The position numbers and the translations under genes are program-made. DNA of 64,000 nt from contig NZ_JANKZL010000004.1 in assembly GCF_027568395.1 (NCBI RefSeq), positions 124,001 to 188,000 on the forward strand, in the 5' to 3' direction. Shown here piece after piece: positions 36,724 to 45,319 of the stretch. Source of the stretch: Aminobacter sp. HY435 (GTDB lineage: Bacteria; Pseudomonadota; Alphaproteobacteria; Rhizobiales; Rhizobiaceae). The notes beneath the pieces were generated by a model. That model was not told where the DNA came from and searched no databases. It was given only the letters and a program-made list of their open reading frames with translations. Position 1 is the stretch's first letter, and every line of letters starts with the position of its first letter.

Positions 36724-38420
36724 GCCAGCGCATGTCGGCTGCCGGAATCAATATCTCGGAAACGCCTCGCAAAACCTTGGCCCCGCTCACTTATCTGATG
36801 CTGGCGGCGCTTTGCCTGTTCGCCTTCATTCCCGGCATCGCCTCGCTGCCACCGACCGACCGTGACGAGTCGCGCTTCGTCCAGGCCACCAAGCAGATGG
36901 TCGAGAGCGGCGACTATGTCGACATCCGCTTCCAGGATGTGCCGCGCTACAAGAAGCCGGCCGGCATCTACTGGCTGCAATCGGCAGCCGTGCTGTTGAG
37001 CGGCCAGGGCAGCGACGCGCCGATCTGGGTCTATCGCCTCGTGTCCGTGCTCGCCGGCACGTTTTCGGTGCTGGCCCTGACCTTCATCGGCACCCGCATG
37101 TTCGGCCCGTCCGCCGGCGTCATCGCCGGCCTGGGGCTGATGGGCATCCTGATGCTCGGCTTCGAGGCGCGGATCGCCAAGACCGACGCTACGCTGCTCG
37201 CCACCGCTCTTCTGGCGCAAGGGTCGCTTGCCGCCATCTATCTCGGCCACAAGGCCGGCAAGCCCCAGGACCGCGCCAACTGGCTGTTCTGGTTCGCGCA
37301 AGGGCTGGCGCTGCTCATCAAGGGACCGGTCATCCCCTTCCTCAGCGTGCTCACCATCGCAGCACTGGTCGTCTTCGACCGTGACCGCGCCTGGCTGCGC
37401 AAGCTGCGCCCTTTCACCGGCCTGCTGGTGACCTTGCTCGTCGCAGCACCCTGGCTGGTCCTCATCACGATAAAGACCGGCTCCGAGTTCTGGCAGGAAT
37501 CTGTCGGCAAGGACCTGCTCAGCAAGGTCGGCTCCGGCCAGGAATCGCACGGTTTCCCGCCTGGCTACTACTTCCTCACCTACTCGGTGTTCATGTGGCC
37601 TTTCGCTCTGGTCGCGCTCGAGGGCGGGCTCAAGGCGCTCAAGCGCTTCCGCCAGGACCCGCGCCTGCTGTTCTGCCTTGCCTGGTACATCCCGTACTGG
37701 ATCGCCATCGAGGCGATCCCCACCAAGCTGCCGCACTACGCCCTGCCCGCCTATCCGGCGATGATCCTGCTGATGGCCTGGGCGCTGACCGACAAGTCGG
37801 CCGCCAGCATCGAACTGTCGCGCTGGCAATCCTGGCTGCGCCGTGCCTGCGCCTTCGGCATGTTCGGCATCAGCATCGGCCTTGCCGCCATCGCCTTCGC
37901 CATCACGCCCTATTTCCTCGGCTACTTCTCGTGGTGGGGGTTGCTGGCCGGGCTTCTGGTGCTGATCGCCGCCCGCTACGGCATCGGCGCCCCCGACAAC
38001 ATGGCACCGGTGAAGCGTGTCGCCTTCGCGGCGGCTGCCGCGGCCGCCGCCTTCGGCGTGCTGACCGCCAAGGTTTTGCCGCCGCTCAAGCCTGTCTGGC
38101 TGAGCCCCGAGATCGCCCAGCGTTTCGAGCAGTTGAAGCCATGCCCGAGCTCGCGGCTGGTCTCCGCCGGCTACCACGAGCCGAGCCTGGTCTTCCTCGC
38201 GGGAACACAGACCTTGCTGACCGATGGCGCCGGCGCTGCCGCCGCACTGACAGCCGACCCCGCCTGCGGGATTGCGGTGGTCGGGGCGTCCGAGAACAAG
38301 CAGTTCCTTGCCGCCGTGCCCAACGCTGCCGTCGGCGTCCGGGAAATCGGCAGCATCGAGGGCATGAACTATTCCAAGGGCGAGCCCCGCGCGCTGACCT
38401 TCTACACCCTGGCGCAGTAG
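36720..38420 (+). CDS. ArnT-like GT39/GT83 polyprenyl-phosphate sugar:lipid transferase
   Basis: A 566-residue membrane glycosyltransferase with about 11-12 hydrophobic segments. The first periplasmic loop carries LPPTDRDESRFVQATKQMVESGDYVDIRFQDVPRYKKP, the acidic D-E-x-R and K-K-P motifs of the ArnT family. It would take the sugar made by the GT2 enzyme and attach it to lipid A or LPS on the periplasmic face. In rhizobia homologous Rgt proteins add galacturonic acid to LPS; the sugar here is not determined. The C-terminal soluble part is about 90 residues. It is the third gene of the coupled operon. Confidence 0.87.
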   Translation: MSQRMSAAGINISETPRKTLAPLTYLMLAALCLFAFIPGIASLPPTDRDESRFVQATKQMVESGDYVDIRFQDVPRYKKPAGIYWLQSAAVLLSGQGSDAPIWVYRLVSVLAGTFSVLALTFIGTRMFGPSAGVIAGLGLMGILMLGFEARIAKTDATLLATALLAQGSLAAIYLGHKAGKPQDRANWLFWFAQGLALLIKGPVIPFLSVLTIAALVVFDRDRAWLRKLRPFTGLLVTLLVAAPWLVLITIKTGSEFWQESVGKDLLSKVGSGQESHGFPPGYYFLTYSVFMWPFALVALEGGLKALKRFRQDPRLLFCLAWYIPYWIAIEAIPTKLPHYALPAYPAMILLMAWALTDKSAASIELSRWQSWLRRACAFGMFGISIGLAAIAFAITPYFLGYFSWWGLLAGLLVLIAARYGIGAPDNMAPVKRVAFAAAAAAAAFGVLTAKVLPPLKPVWLSPEIAQRFEQLKPCPSSRLVSAGYHEPSLVFLAGTQTLLTDGAGAAAALTADPACGIAVVGASENKQFLAAVPNAAVGVREIGSIEGMNYSKGEPRALTFYTLAQ

Positions 38421-38449
38421 CCGACTTCAGGGCGAAAGCACTCCAGTAG

Positions 38450-38540
38450 CCCTCATGGTGAGCCTGTCGAACCACGAGGGCGCTTGGCGCCATGCTCTGC
38501 GCGCCCCAAAACCCGTGGTTCGACAGGCTCACCATGAGGG
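38450..38540. repeat. 27-bp perfect inverted repeat, dispersed palindrome
   Basis: The left arm 38450-38476 and right arm 38514-38540 are perfect reverse complements, with a core TCATGGTGAGCCTGTCGAAC. The 37-bp loop is GC rich. Copies of this palindrome are common in alphaproteobacterial intergenic DNA. It lies between the ArnT-like gene on plus and the binding-protein gene on minus, where it could also act as a transcription stop. The remainder of 38421-38680 holds no gene. Confidence 0.75.
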
Positions 38541-38680
38541 TCTTGGGGGAGCCCGTCATTCGGCCGGGTGAACAGGTCGACAATCCACCAGGAGGGCCTC
38601 GAAGGACGCACCTCGAGTTCAAACCTCAAAGAAAAAGGGGCGGTCGCCCGCCCCTTTCCCGATGCGAAATCACCTGTGAA

Positions 38681-39652
38681 CTACTTGATCGCCTTGTCGG
38701 TGATCGCAGACGTCCAGGCGCCCGAGGGCTCCTTGGTGATGATCTTCTGGTCGAGCAGCGCCTTGGCGGTGCGCTCATAGGCGGCGGGGATCAGCTTGCC
38801 GTCGGCGTTGTCGATCAGCTTGGCCACTTCGCCCATCATGCGCTTCTGGTGGTTTTCGTCCTGGCCGCCGTTTTCAACTACGATGCCGGCTGCCTCGTCT
38901 GGATTGTCGACAGCGTACTTCCAGCCCTTCATCGAGGCGCGCACGAAACGCACCATCTTGTCTTCGAAAGCCGGATCCTTGAGCTTGTCTTCCATGACGT
39001 ACAGGCCGTCCTCGAGCAGGTCATTGCCCATGGCGGTGTAGTTGAAGACGATCAGGTCCTCCGGCTTGTAGCCGGCGTCGATCAGCTGCCAGTACTCGTT
39101 GTAGGTCATGACCGAGATGCAGTCGGCCTGCTTCTGGATCAGCGGCTGCACGTCGAAGCTCTGCTTGAGAACGGTGACGCCGTCCTTGCCGCCTTCGGTC
39201 GGCAGGCCGAGCTTGTTCATCCAGGCGTAGAACGGATACTCGTTGCCGAAGAACCAGACGCCGAGCGTGTGGCCCTTGAAGTCTGCTTCAGTCTTGATCG
39301 GTCCGTCCTTGGGGCAGACCAGCTGCATGCCGGCCTTCTTGTAGGGCTGGGCGATGTTGACGAGATTGACGCCCTTGTCGCGGGCTGCCAGCGCCCCGCC
39401 CATCCAGTCGACGATAACGTCGGCGCCGCCGCCGGCGATCACCTGCTCCGGAGCGATGTCGGGGCCGCCCGGCTTGATCTCGACATCAAGGCCTTCCTCC
39501 TCATAGAAGCCCTTGTCCTTGGCGACGTAATAGCCGCCGAACTGCGACTGCGTCACCCACTTCAGCTGCAGCGCAACCTTGTCGGCTGCGAGCGCCTGGG
39601 CGGCGGCCAGCGACATCGCCCCCGCCATCAGTGAAACCATAAGTCTTTTCAT
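38681..39652 (-). CDS. ABC transporter substrate-binding protein, NMT1/THI5 type
   Basis: A 323-residue periplasmic binding protein with a signal peptide (1 to about 23, ending ALA-AD). The start KVALQLKWVTQSQFGGYYVAKDKGFYEEEGLDVEIKPGG is typical of the NMT1/THI5 family that binds pyrimidine-like, sulfonate or similar ligands. It is the distal gene of a transporter cluster with two permeases and an ATPase. Location beside uracil catabolism genes suggests a pyrimidine or hydantoin-like substrate. AGAGGGA about ten bases before the ATG supports the start. Confidence 0.87.
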   Translation of the reverse strand: MKRLMVSLMAGAMSLAAAQALAADKVALQLKWVTQSQFGGYYVAKDKGFYEEEGLDVEIKPGGPDIAPEQVIAGGGADVIVDWMGGALAARDKGVNLVNIAQPYKKAGMQLVCPKDGPIKTEADFKGHTLGVWFFGNEYPFYAWMNKLGLPTEGGKDGVTVLKQSFDVQPLIQKQADCISVMTYNEYWQLIDAGYKPEDLIVFNYTAMGNDLLEDGLYVMEDKLKDPAFEDKMVRFVRASMKGWKYAVDNPDEAAGIVVENGGQDENHQKRMMGEVAKLIDNADGKLIPAAYERTAKALLDQKIITKEPSGAWTSAITDKAIK

Positions 39653-39703
39653 CTTCTTTTTTCCCTCTGAAGTTGGACCGCGGCCCCGCCCAAGGAGCTC
39701 AGG

Positions 39704-40837
39704 TCACGCCCGTCCACCACGGACGGACGGATGCCAGAAAGTGGTGGCCCTCTCGATCAGGGCGACCACGCCATAGAAGACGGAACCGGCCAGAGCCGCA
39801 ACTGCGATCTCCGCCCAGACCATGTCGACATTCATGCGCCCGATCTCGGTCGAGATGCGGAAACCCATGCCGACGACAGGGGTGCCGAAAAATTCGGCGA
39901 CGATGGCGCCGATCAGCGCCAGCGTCGAGTTGATCTTCAACGCGTTGAAGATGAACGGCATCGCCGCCGGCAGCCTGAGCTTGAACAGCGTCTGCCAGTA
40001 GTTCGACGCATAGGTGCGCATCAGGTCGCGCTCCATGTGGCCAGAGGCGGTGAGCCCCGCCACCGTGTTCACCAGCATCGGGAAGAAGGTCATGATGATG
40101 ACCACCGCCGCCTTGGACTGCCAGTCGAAGCCGAACCACATCACCATGATCGGTGCGACGCCGATGATCGGCAGCGCCGACACCATGTTGCCGATCGGCA
40201 AAAGCCCCCTGCGCAGGAACGCCACCCGATCGGCGAGGATGGCAACGGCGAAGCCCGCGGCACAGCCGACGACATAGCCGAACAGCACCGCCTTGAAGAT
40301 AGTCTGCCAGACGTCGGCGGCCAGGATCGGCACCGAACTGGCGAGCTTGGCTGCGACCGCGCTCGGCGGCGGCAGCAGGATGAACGGAATGCCCGCCCCC
40401 CGGGTCACGGCCTCCCATATGATCAGGATCCACGCGCCGAAGATCGCCGGGATCAGCAGGCGCAGGAAAGTCCTGACCTGTGGCGATTTCGGCTTCAGCG
40501 CTGACAGTTCCGAGACGCAGCGCCAGGCGAGCAGCCACGCCGCGGCCAGCAGCAGGAAGTATGGCATGCGCGCCATGCCCTCGTTGCCTGATATGCCCGA
40601 GATCAAAAGCCAGGCCGCGCCATGCGCGCCGACGAACAGCACTGCAGCGCTCGCCACGCCGGAAAACATGGCGAAGGACGCGACGGCAGCCAATGCGATG
40701 AGCCCGATGATCAGCGAGGTCGTTGCTCTCGACATCGGCGCGGCAGCTTCGGTCGCCAGCATCGGCATCGTCGCCATGGCGATGGCGCATAGCACCAGCG
40801 CCGCAAAGACCTGCCAGGACGGTTTGGAGTTCATCAT
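39704..40837 (-). CDS. ABC transporter permease of the NMT1/THI5 importer
   Basis: A 377-residue permease of the binding-protein-dependent transport (SsuC/TauC) family, with the MetI-like domain at about residues 150-370; the EAA loop is seen in GHMERDLMRTYASNYWQTLFKLRLPAAMPFIFNALKI. It has an unusual N-terminal extension of about four extra hydrophobic segments (residues 1-130) compared with the 250-290 residues of most members. It overlaps the preceding permease stop as ATGA, so the two are coupled. Confidence 0.86.
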   Translation of the reverse strand: MMNSKPSWQVFAALVLCAIAMATMPMLATEAAAPMSRATTSLIIGLIALAAVASFAMFSGVASAAVLFVGAHGAAWLLISGISGNEGMARMPYFLLLAAAWLLAWRCVSELSALKPKSPQVRTFLRLLIPAIFGAWILIIWEAVTRGAGIPFILLPPPSAVAAKLASSVPILAADVWQTIFKAVLFGYVVGCAAGFAVAILADRVAFLRRGLLPIGNMVSALPIIGVAPIMVMWFGFDWQSKAAVVIIMTFFPMLVNTVAGLTASGHMERDLMRTYASNYWQTLFKLRLPAAMPFIFNALKINSTLALIGAIVAEFFGTPVVGMGFRISTEIGRMNVDMVWAEIAVAALAGSVFYGVVALIERATTFWHPSVRGGRA

Positions 40838-41715
40838 GCCGGTCTCCCGCCCATCGACCGTTCAACCAGCTTGCCGACGAGGCCGACAAGCACCACCAGC
40901 ATCGCCGCCACCAGGGAACCGGCGACCAGCACCGCCCAGATGTCGATGGTCTGGCTGTAGTAGGCGCCGGCGAGCAGCTTGGCGCCGATGCCGGCCACAG
41001 CCCCCGTCGGCAGTTCGCCGACGATCGCGCCGACCAGGCTCGCCGCCACCGCCACCTTCATCGAGGCGAACAGGAACGGCACCGAGGCAGGCACGCGCAG
41101 TTTCCAGAAGGTCTGCGACTTGCTCGCATTGTAGGTGTGCATCAGGTCGAGATGCATGAGATCGGGTGAACGCAGCCCTTTCACCATGCCGACCGCCACG
41201 GGGAAGAACGACAGGTAGGTCGAGATCAGCGCCTTGGGGATCAGCCCGGTGATGCCGATCGCCGCCAGCACCACGATAATCATCGGCGCCACCGCAAGGA
41301 TGGGGATCGTCTGTGAAGCGATGATCCACGGCATCAGCGAGCGGTCGAGCGCCAGCACATGGACGATGCCGACGGCGATCAGGATGCCGAGTGCGGTGCC
41401 GAAAGCAAAACCCAGCAGCGTCGACGACAGCGTCACCCACGCGTGGTAGACAAGGCTCCGGTTGCTGGTGACCTTCCGCAGGAAGGTGTTCTCGAAGAAG
41501 TTCTGCGCCACCTGGTGCGGCGCAGGCATTGTCGGCTTCGGCTGCGACAGCGTCTTGCCGACGAATTCCATCGTCGTCCGCGTCTCGCCGGCGCGCCGGT
41601 CGAGATCGCGCTGGAACGGCGCGTTCATATAGACGGCGAACGCATACCACGCAGCGACGATGACCAGCAGGATGGTGATGACGGGAACGACCCGGTCTCT
41701 GAGGCGATCCATCAT
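40834..41715 (-). CDS. ABC transporter permease of the NMT1/THI5 importer
   Basis: A 293-residue inner-membrane permease of the same family. One N-terminal helix is followed by a periplasmic loop and the five-helix core; the EAA loop is DLMHLDLMHTYNASKSQTFWKLRVPASVPFLFASMKV. Two consecutive ATGs (41715 and 41712) start it, the first overlapping the stop of the DUF559 gene. It likely forms a heterodimer with the downstream permease. Confidence 0.86.
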   Translation of the reverse strand: MMDRLRDRVVPVITILLVIVAAWYAFAVYMNAPFQRDLDRRAGETRTTMEFVGKTLSQPKPTMPAPHQVAQNFFENTFLRKVTSNRSLVYHAWVTLSSTLLGFAFGTALGILIAVGIVHVLALDRSLMPWIIASQTIPILAVAPMIIVVLAAIGITGLIPKALISTYLSFFPVAVGMVKGLRSPDLMHLDLMHTYNASKSQTFWKLRVPASVPFLFASMKVAVAASLVGAIVGELPTGAVAGIGAKLLAGAYYSQTIDIWAVLVAGSLVAAMLVVLVGLVGKLVERSMGGRPA

Positions 41716-42131
41716 TCTAGCCCTTGTCCCCCTCCCCCTTGTGGGGAGGGGTTAGGGGTGGGGGTATCCAGCATCAATCCAAGTTCCCGCATTATTTCTT
41801 CGACGCAGCCGTCGAATGCCGTCTCAAGTTCACCGGTGTTGAAACGCAGAACCTTGTAGCCCTGAGTTGCAAGCCAATCGTCGCGCACTCGGTCTCGCGT
41901 CATTCCAGAGGGAGAAAAATGGTGTTCACCATCGACCTCGATAATGAGTCCATTTTCATGAACCACGAAATCTACGACGTACGGGCCAACGGGTGCCTGG
42001 CGGCGAACATGGATGCCATGCCAGCGCCGAAACTCCCGAAGCTCGGACCACAGCTTTCGCTCGCCGTCGGTCATTGCGCGACGTAGCCGACGCGCCCGCG
42101 AGATTTCGGACGGCTGAATCCTCGATGGCAT
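41712..42131 (-). CDS. DUF559 (Vsr-like) endonuclease-domain protein
   Basis: A 139-residue protein of the DUF559 family, related to the very-short-patch-repair/PD-(D/E)XK fold. Hallmarks are ARRLRRAMTDGERKLWSELR, RQAPVGPYVVDFVVHENGLIIEVDGEHHF (catalytic D, E and D candidates) and the late YKVLRFNTGEL. Substrate and role are unknown for the family. The last residues TPTPNPSPQGGGG are encoded by the flanking repeat. The gene sits between the ATPase and the permeases, flanked by 38-bp perfect inverted repeats, so it seems inserted. The stop overlaps the permease start as ATGA. ATG 42131 is preferred to GTG 42146. Confidence 0.8.
   Translation of the reverse strand: MPSRIQPSEISRARRLRRAMTDGERKLWSELREFRRWHGIHVRRQAPVGPYVVDFVVHENGLIIEVDGEHHFSPSGMTRDRVRDDWLATQGYKVLRFNTGELETAFDGCVEEIMRELGLMLDTPTPNPSPQGGGGQGLE
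41729..41766 (+). repeat. 38-bp repeat copy A, downstream end of DUF559 gene
   Basis: This copy is identical, inverted, to 42138-42175. Its first half is itself palindromic (CCCCTCCCC and GGGGAGGGG around CTTGT). It encodes the Pro/Gln/Gly-rich C-terminus of the DUF559 protein. Confidence 0.85.
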
Positions 42132-42137
42132 GAAGAT

Positions 42138-42175
42138 TACCCCCACCCCTAACCCCTCCCCACAAGGGGGAGGGG
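42138..42175 (-). repeat. 38-bp repeat copy B, upstream end of DUF559 gene
   Basis: This is the perfect reverse complement of copy A. It starts 7 bp before the DUF559 ATG. Together copies A and B bracket a 447-bp unit that contains almost nothing but the endonuclease gene. Confidence 0.85.
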
Positions 42176-42240
42176 AATGCTGTCCGCAGTGCCCTCACCC
42201 GAATCAACGAAAGCATCCGCTGAGAGGAGACGCCAATATT

Positions 42241-42271
42241 CCCCTCCCCCTTGTGGGGAGGGGTTAGGGGT
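42241..42271 (+). repeat. Repeat copy C (31 bp identical to A)
   Basis: This third copy has the orientation of A and matches 31 of its bases, diverging after GGGGT. With B it forms an inverted pair around a spacer of about 65 bp, just after the ATPase gene. Confidence 0.8.
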
Positions 42272-42296
42272 AGTGCCCATGCTCATCTCCCTCACC

Positions 42297-43118
42297 TCAA
42301 TCCTCATAGCTGTGCCCCGCCCTCAGCCCGTCGCGGACACGCGCGGCGATCGCCAGGAATTCCGGGCTTTCGCGGATGTCGAGCGGCCGCTCCGTGGGCA
42401 GCGTCGACTCGATGACGTCGGTGACGCGGCCGGGCCTCGGCGACATGACGACGATGCGCGTCGACAGATACACGGCTTCCGGAATCGAGTGGGTGACGAA
42501 ACAGATCGTCTTGTTGGTCCGCCGCCACAACTGCAACAACTGCTCGTTCAAGTGATCGCGGACAATCTCGTCGAGCGCCCCGAACGGCTCGTCCATCAAG
42601 AGAAGGTCGGCATCGAACGCCAGCGCACGGGCAATCGAGGCACGCTGCTGCATACCGCCCGACAACTGCCAGGGGTACTTCGTCTCGAAGCCCGAGAGGT
42701 TGACCAGATCCATCGTGCGCTTGATGCGCTCCTGCTGCTCGGCCTTGGAGAGCCCGATGATCTCGAGCGGCAGCCCGACATTGCTCTCGATGGTCCGCCA
42801 CGGAAACAGCGCGGCCGCCTGGAACACGTAGCCATAGGCGCGCGCCTCGCGGGCCTGCTCGGGCGACATGCCGTTGATCGAGATAGACCCTTCCGTCGGC
42901 TGTTCGAGGTCGGCGATCACCCGCAAAAACGTCGTCTTGCCACAACCCGAAGGGCCGATGAAGGAGACGAACTCGCCCTTGTTGATGGTCAGGTCGACAT
43001 TGGAAAGCGCCCGCACCGGGCCGTCATTGGTCTGGAAGGTCAGCCCCAGTTGTCTGGCTTCGACGACCGCGTTCTGATCGACGCTTGTCGCCGTGGCTTG
43101 ATTGACTGTCATGAGCAT
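42297..43118 (-). CDS. ABC transporter ATPase, SsuB/TauB type
   Basis: A 273-residue ATPase. Walker A FIGPSGCGKTTFLRV, Q-loop YVFQAAALFPWRT, signature WQLSGGMQQRASIARAL, Walker B LLLMDEPFGALD and switch region CFVTHSIPEAVYLSTR. It energises the two permeases encoded downstream beyond the DUF559 insertion. ATG at 43118 and 43112 are both possible. The sequence group is shared by nitrate, sulfonate, taurine and pyrimidine-precursor importers. Confidence 0.9.
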   Translation of the reverse strand: MLMTVNQATATSVDQNAVVEARQLGLTFQTNDGPVRALSNVDLTINKGEFVSFIGPSGCGKTTFLRVIADLEQPTEGSISINGMSPEQAREARAYGYVFQAAALFPWRTIESNVGLPLEIIGLSKAEQQERIKRTMDLVNLSGFETKYPWQLSGGMQQRASIARALAFDADLLLMDEPFGALDEIVRDHLNEQLLQLWRRTNKTICFVTHSIPEAVYLSTRIVVMSPRPGRVTDVIESTLPTERPLDIRESPEFLAIAARVRDGLRAGHSYED

Positions 43119-43236
43119 TGCCCGACTTTACCCCACATCATGCCATCCTCTCCGAAGATGAGGGAGGCGTCCACTTGATCGAGTCTCTTTCTAAACACAG
43201 AAAACGGCCGGCTTCTTTCCGTGGAGCCTTGATTGG

Positions 43237-43731
43237 TCAAACGAGACCTCCTTGCCGATCGTGCCCTTCGTCCGGATAACGGTAGACATAAAGTGCCCGA
43301 TAGGCGGCCCCGCCAACCGTTCCACCCACGATTCCGCCCAGGACGAGCGGCCAGTTGCTAAGAATAAGAACAGCCCCACGGGTGACGACGTCGGGCAAGA
43401 CGAGCAGCAATCCAATCGTCAAGCCAACGGCAGCCCCCCAACCCATAGCTCCTACAAAACCCGGCAGTGGATGATGGCGCCTTGCTATCGCTATCACAAC
43501 GACAACCGGACCGACGACCGCGCTCACAGGAATGGTCCAGAAAATTGCGATCACCATGCTCACAAAAGCCGAACCAGCTGCATGCGATGGCAATTCCGAA
43601 ATGGATTCGGCATTGGAGAGTATCACCATGGTCCCACCAGCCCAGACCCCGGCGAACACACCCCCAACAAGCGCGCCGAGCGAGAAGTATCTGTCGAAAC
43701 CTTGCCTGGGCGTGACAGTCTTCGGTGCCAT
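43237..43731 (-). CDS. Uncharacterised four-helix membrane protein
   Basis: A 164-residue hydrophobic protein with about four transmembrane segments (FSLGALVGGVFAGVWAGG; FVSMVIAIFWTIPVSAVVGP; GFVGAMGWGAAVGLTIGLLL; LVLGGIVGGTVGGAAY). The glycine-rich helices resemble small integral membrane proteins but I recognise no family. Its bases look less GC rich than the neighbouring genes, so it may have been acquired separately. It lies between the ATPase and dihydropyrimidinase genes on the same strand. Confidence 0.6.
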   Translation of the reverse strand: MAPKTVTPRQGFDRYFSLGALVGGVFAGVWAGGTMVILSNAESISELPSHAAGSAFVSMVIAIFWTIPVSAVVGPVVVVIAIARRHHPLPGFVGAMGWGAAVGLTIGLLLVLPDVVTRGAVLILSNWPLVLGGIVGGTVGGAAYRALYVYRYPDEGHDRQGGLV

Positions 43732-43773
43732 CGGAATGCCCTCGCCACCATCGGAACCACCAGGAACAAGCGA

Positions 43774-45225
43774 TCACACCCCCGTCGCCGGGATGCCTGT
43801 CCGTTCGACCTTGCGCGGTGCAGTGATCTCCTTCCACTGCGACAGCGCCCGGTTGACCGCGGCATGCGGCTCGCGGGCGACGAATTCGCCGTGGCCGGGG
43901 TTGGCCTTGACCTCATGCTCCTGGATCGCCAGTTCGCCGCGGGTGAAGACGAAGCGCGGCAGGCCCGTCACCTCGATGCCCTCGAAGACGTTGTAGTCGA
44001 TGACCGACTGCTGGGTCTTTGCCGCAATCGTCTTCTTGCGCTTGGGGTCCCAGACGATGATGTCGGCGTCGGCACCTTCGACGATGGCGCCTTTCTTCGG
44101 GTACATGTTGAGGATCTTGGCGATGTTGGTCGAGGTCACCGCGACGAACTCGTTCATCGTCAGCCGGCCGGTGTTGACACCCTTGGTCCACAGCACCGGC
44201 ATGCGGTCTTCGAGCCCGCCGGTGCCGTTGGGGATCTTGGTGAAGTCGCCGACGCCGGTGCGCTTCTGCTTGGTCGTGAACGAGCAATGGTCGGTCGCCA
44301 CCACCTGCAGCGAGCCCGCCTGCAGGCCGGCCCACAAAGAGTCCTGATGCAGCTTGTTGCGGAAGGGCGGGCTCATCACCCGGCGCGCCGCGTGGTCCCA
44401 ATCCCGGTTGAAATATTCGGTCTCGTCGAGCACCAGATGCTGGATCAGCGGCTCGCCATAGACACGCATGCCTTTCTGGCGGGCCCGGCGGATCGCCTCA
44501 TGCGCCTGCTCGCACGAGGTGTGCACGACATAGAGCGGGCTGCCCACCATGTCGGCGATCATGATGGCACGGTTGGTCGCCTCGCCTTCCACCTCGGGCG
44601 GACGCGAATAGGCATGCGCCTCGGGCCCGTTGTTGCCTTCGGCAAGCAGCTTGGCCGACAGCTGGGCGACAACGTCGCCGTTCTCGGCATGCACCAGCGG
44701 CAGCGCGCCGAGCTCGGCACAGCGCCTGAACGACGAGTACATCTCGTCGTCGTCGACCATCAGCGCGCCCTTGTAGGCCATGAAATGCTTGAACGAGGTG
44801 ATGCCCTTGTCGACGACCTGAGCCATCTCGTTGAAAACCTGCTCGCTCCACCAGGTGATCGCCATGTGGAACGAGTAGTCGGAGCAGGCCTTGGAGGTCT
44901 TGTTGTCCCACATCTGCAGCGCCTCGAGCAGAGACTGGCCGGGCGACGGCAGGCAGAAGTCGACAACCATCGTCGTCCCGCCGGAAAGGGCGGCGCGCGT
45001 GCCGCTTTCGAAATCGTCGGCCGAATAGGTGCCCATGAACGGCATTTCGAGATGGGTGTGCGGGTCTATGCCGCCGGGCATGATGTAGCAGCCGGTGGCG
45101 TCGAAGTCGTGGTCCGCATGCAAATTGTCGCCGATGGCGACGATCTTGCCATGCTGGATCAGCACGTCGGCCTTCCACGTCCGGTCGGCCGTGACGATGG
45201 TGCCGTTTCGGATGACTTTGGTCAT
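43774..45225 (-). CDS. hydA: Dihydropyrimidinase (D-hydantoinase)
   Basis: A 483-residue amidohydrolase that opens dihydrouracil, dihydrothymine or hydantoins to N-carbamoyl amino acids. Metal and active-site features: MPGGIDPHTHLEMPF (H-x-H), the carboxylated Lys region SFKHFMAYKGALM, VHAENGDVV, YVVHTSCEQAHEAI and VVATDHCSF. The C-terminal beta domain contains YNVFEGIEVTGLPRFVFTRGELA. The frame is open to 45348, but ATG 45225 begins the typical MTKVIRNGTIVTADRTW. It is the second step of reductive pyrimidine catabolism with PreTA and the M20 hydrolase encoded nearby. Confidence 0.94.
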   Translation of the reverse strand: MTKVIRNGTIVTADRTWKADVLIQHGKIVAIGDNLHADHDFDATGCYIMPGGIDPHTHLEMPFMGTYSADDFESGTRAALSGGTTMVVDFCLPSPGQSLLEALQMWDNKTSKACSDYSFHMAITWWSEQVFNEMAQVVDKGITSFKHFMAYKGALMVDDDEMYSSFRRCAELGALPLVHAENGDVVAQLSAKLLAEGNNGPEAHAYSRPPEVEGEATNRAIMIADMVGSPLYVVHTSCEQAHEAIRRARQKGMRVYGEPLIQHLVLDETEYFNRDWDHAARRVMSPPFRNKLHQDSLWAGLQAGSLQVVATDHCSFTTKQKRTGVGDFTKIPNGTGGLEDRMPVLWTKGVNTGRLTMNEFVAVTSTNIAKILNMYPKKGAIVEGADADIIVWDPKRKKTIAAKTQQSVIDYNVFEGIEVTGLPRFVFTRGELAIQEHEVKANPGHGEFVAREPHAAVNRALSQWKEITAPRKVERTGIPATGV

Positions 45226-45319
45226 GGTGTACCCCATTCTTGTTCTTGGATTGGCAGAGAGGCCGCCAGCCGCCGGGCGGCTGGTGCATGCATCATGCGA
45301 ACTGTGCTGAGCGTGGCCA

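Noticed and set aside
41729-42271. CRISPR array formed by the three GC-rich repeats
   Set aside because: Only three copies in mixed orientation with unequal spacers and a gene between two of them; no cas genes.
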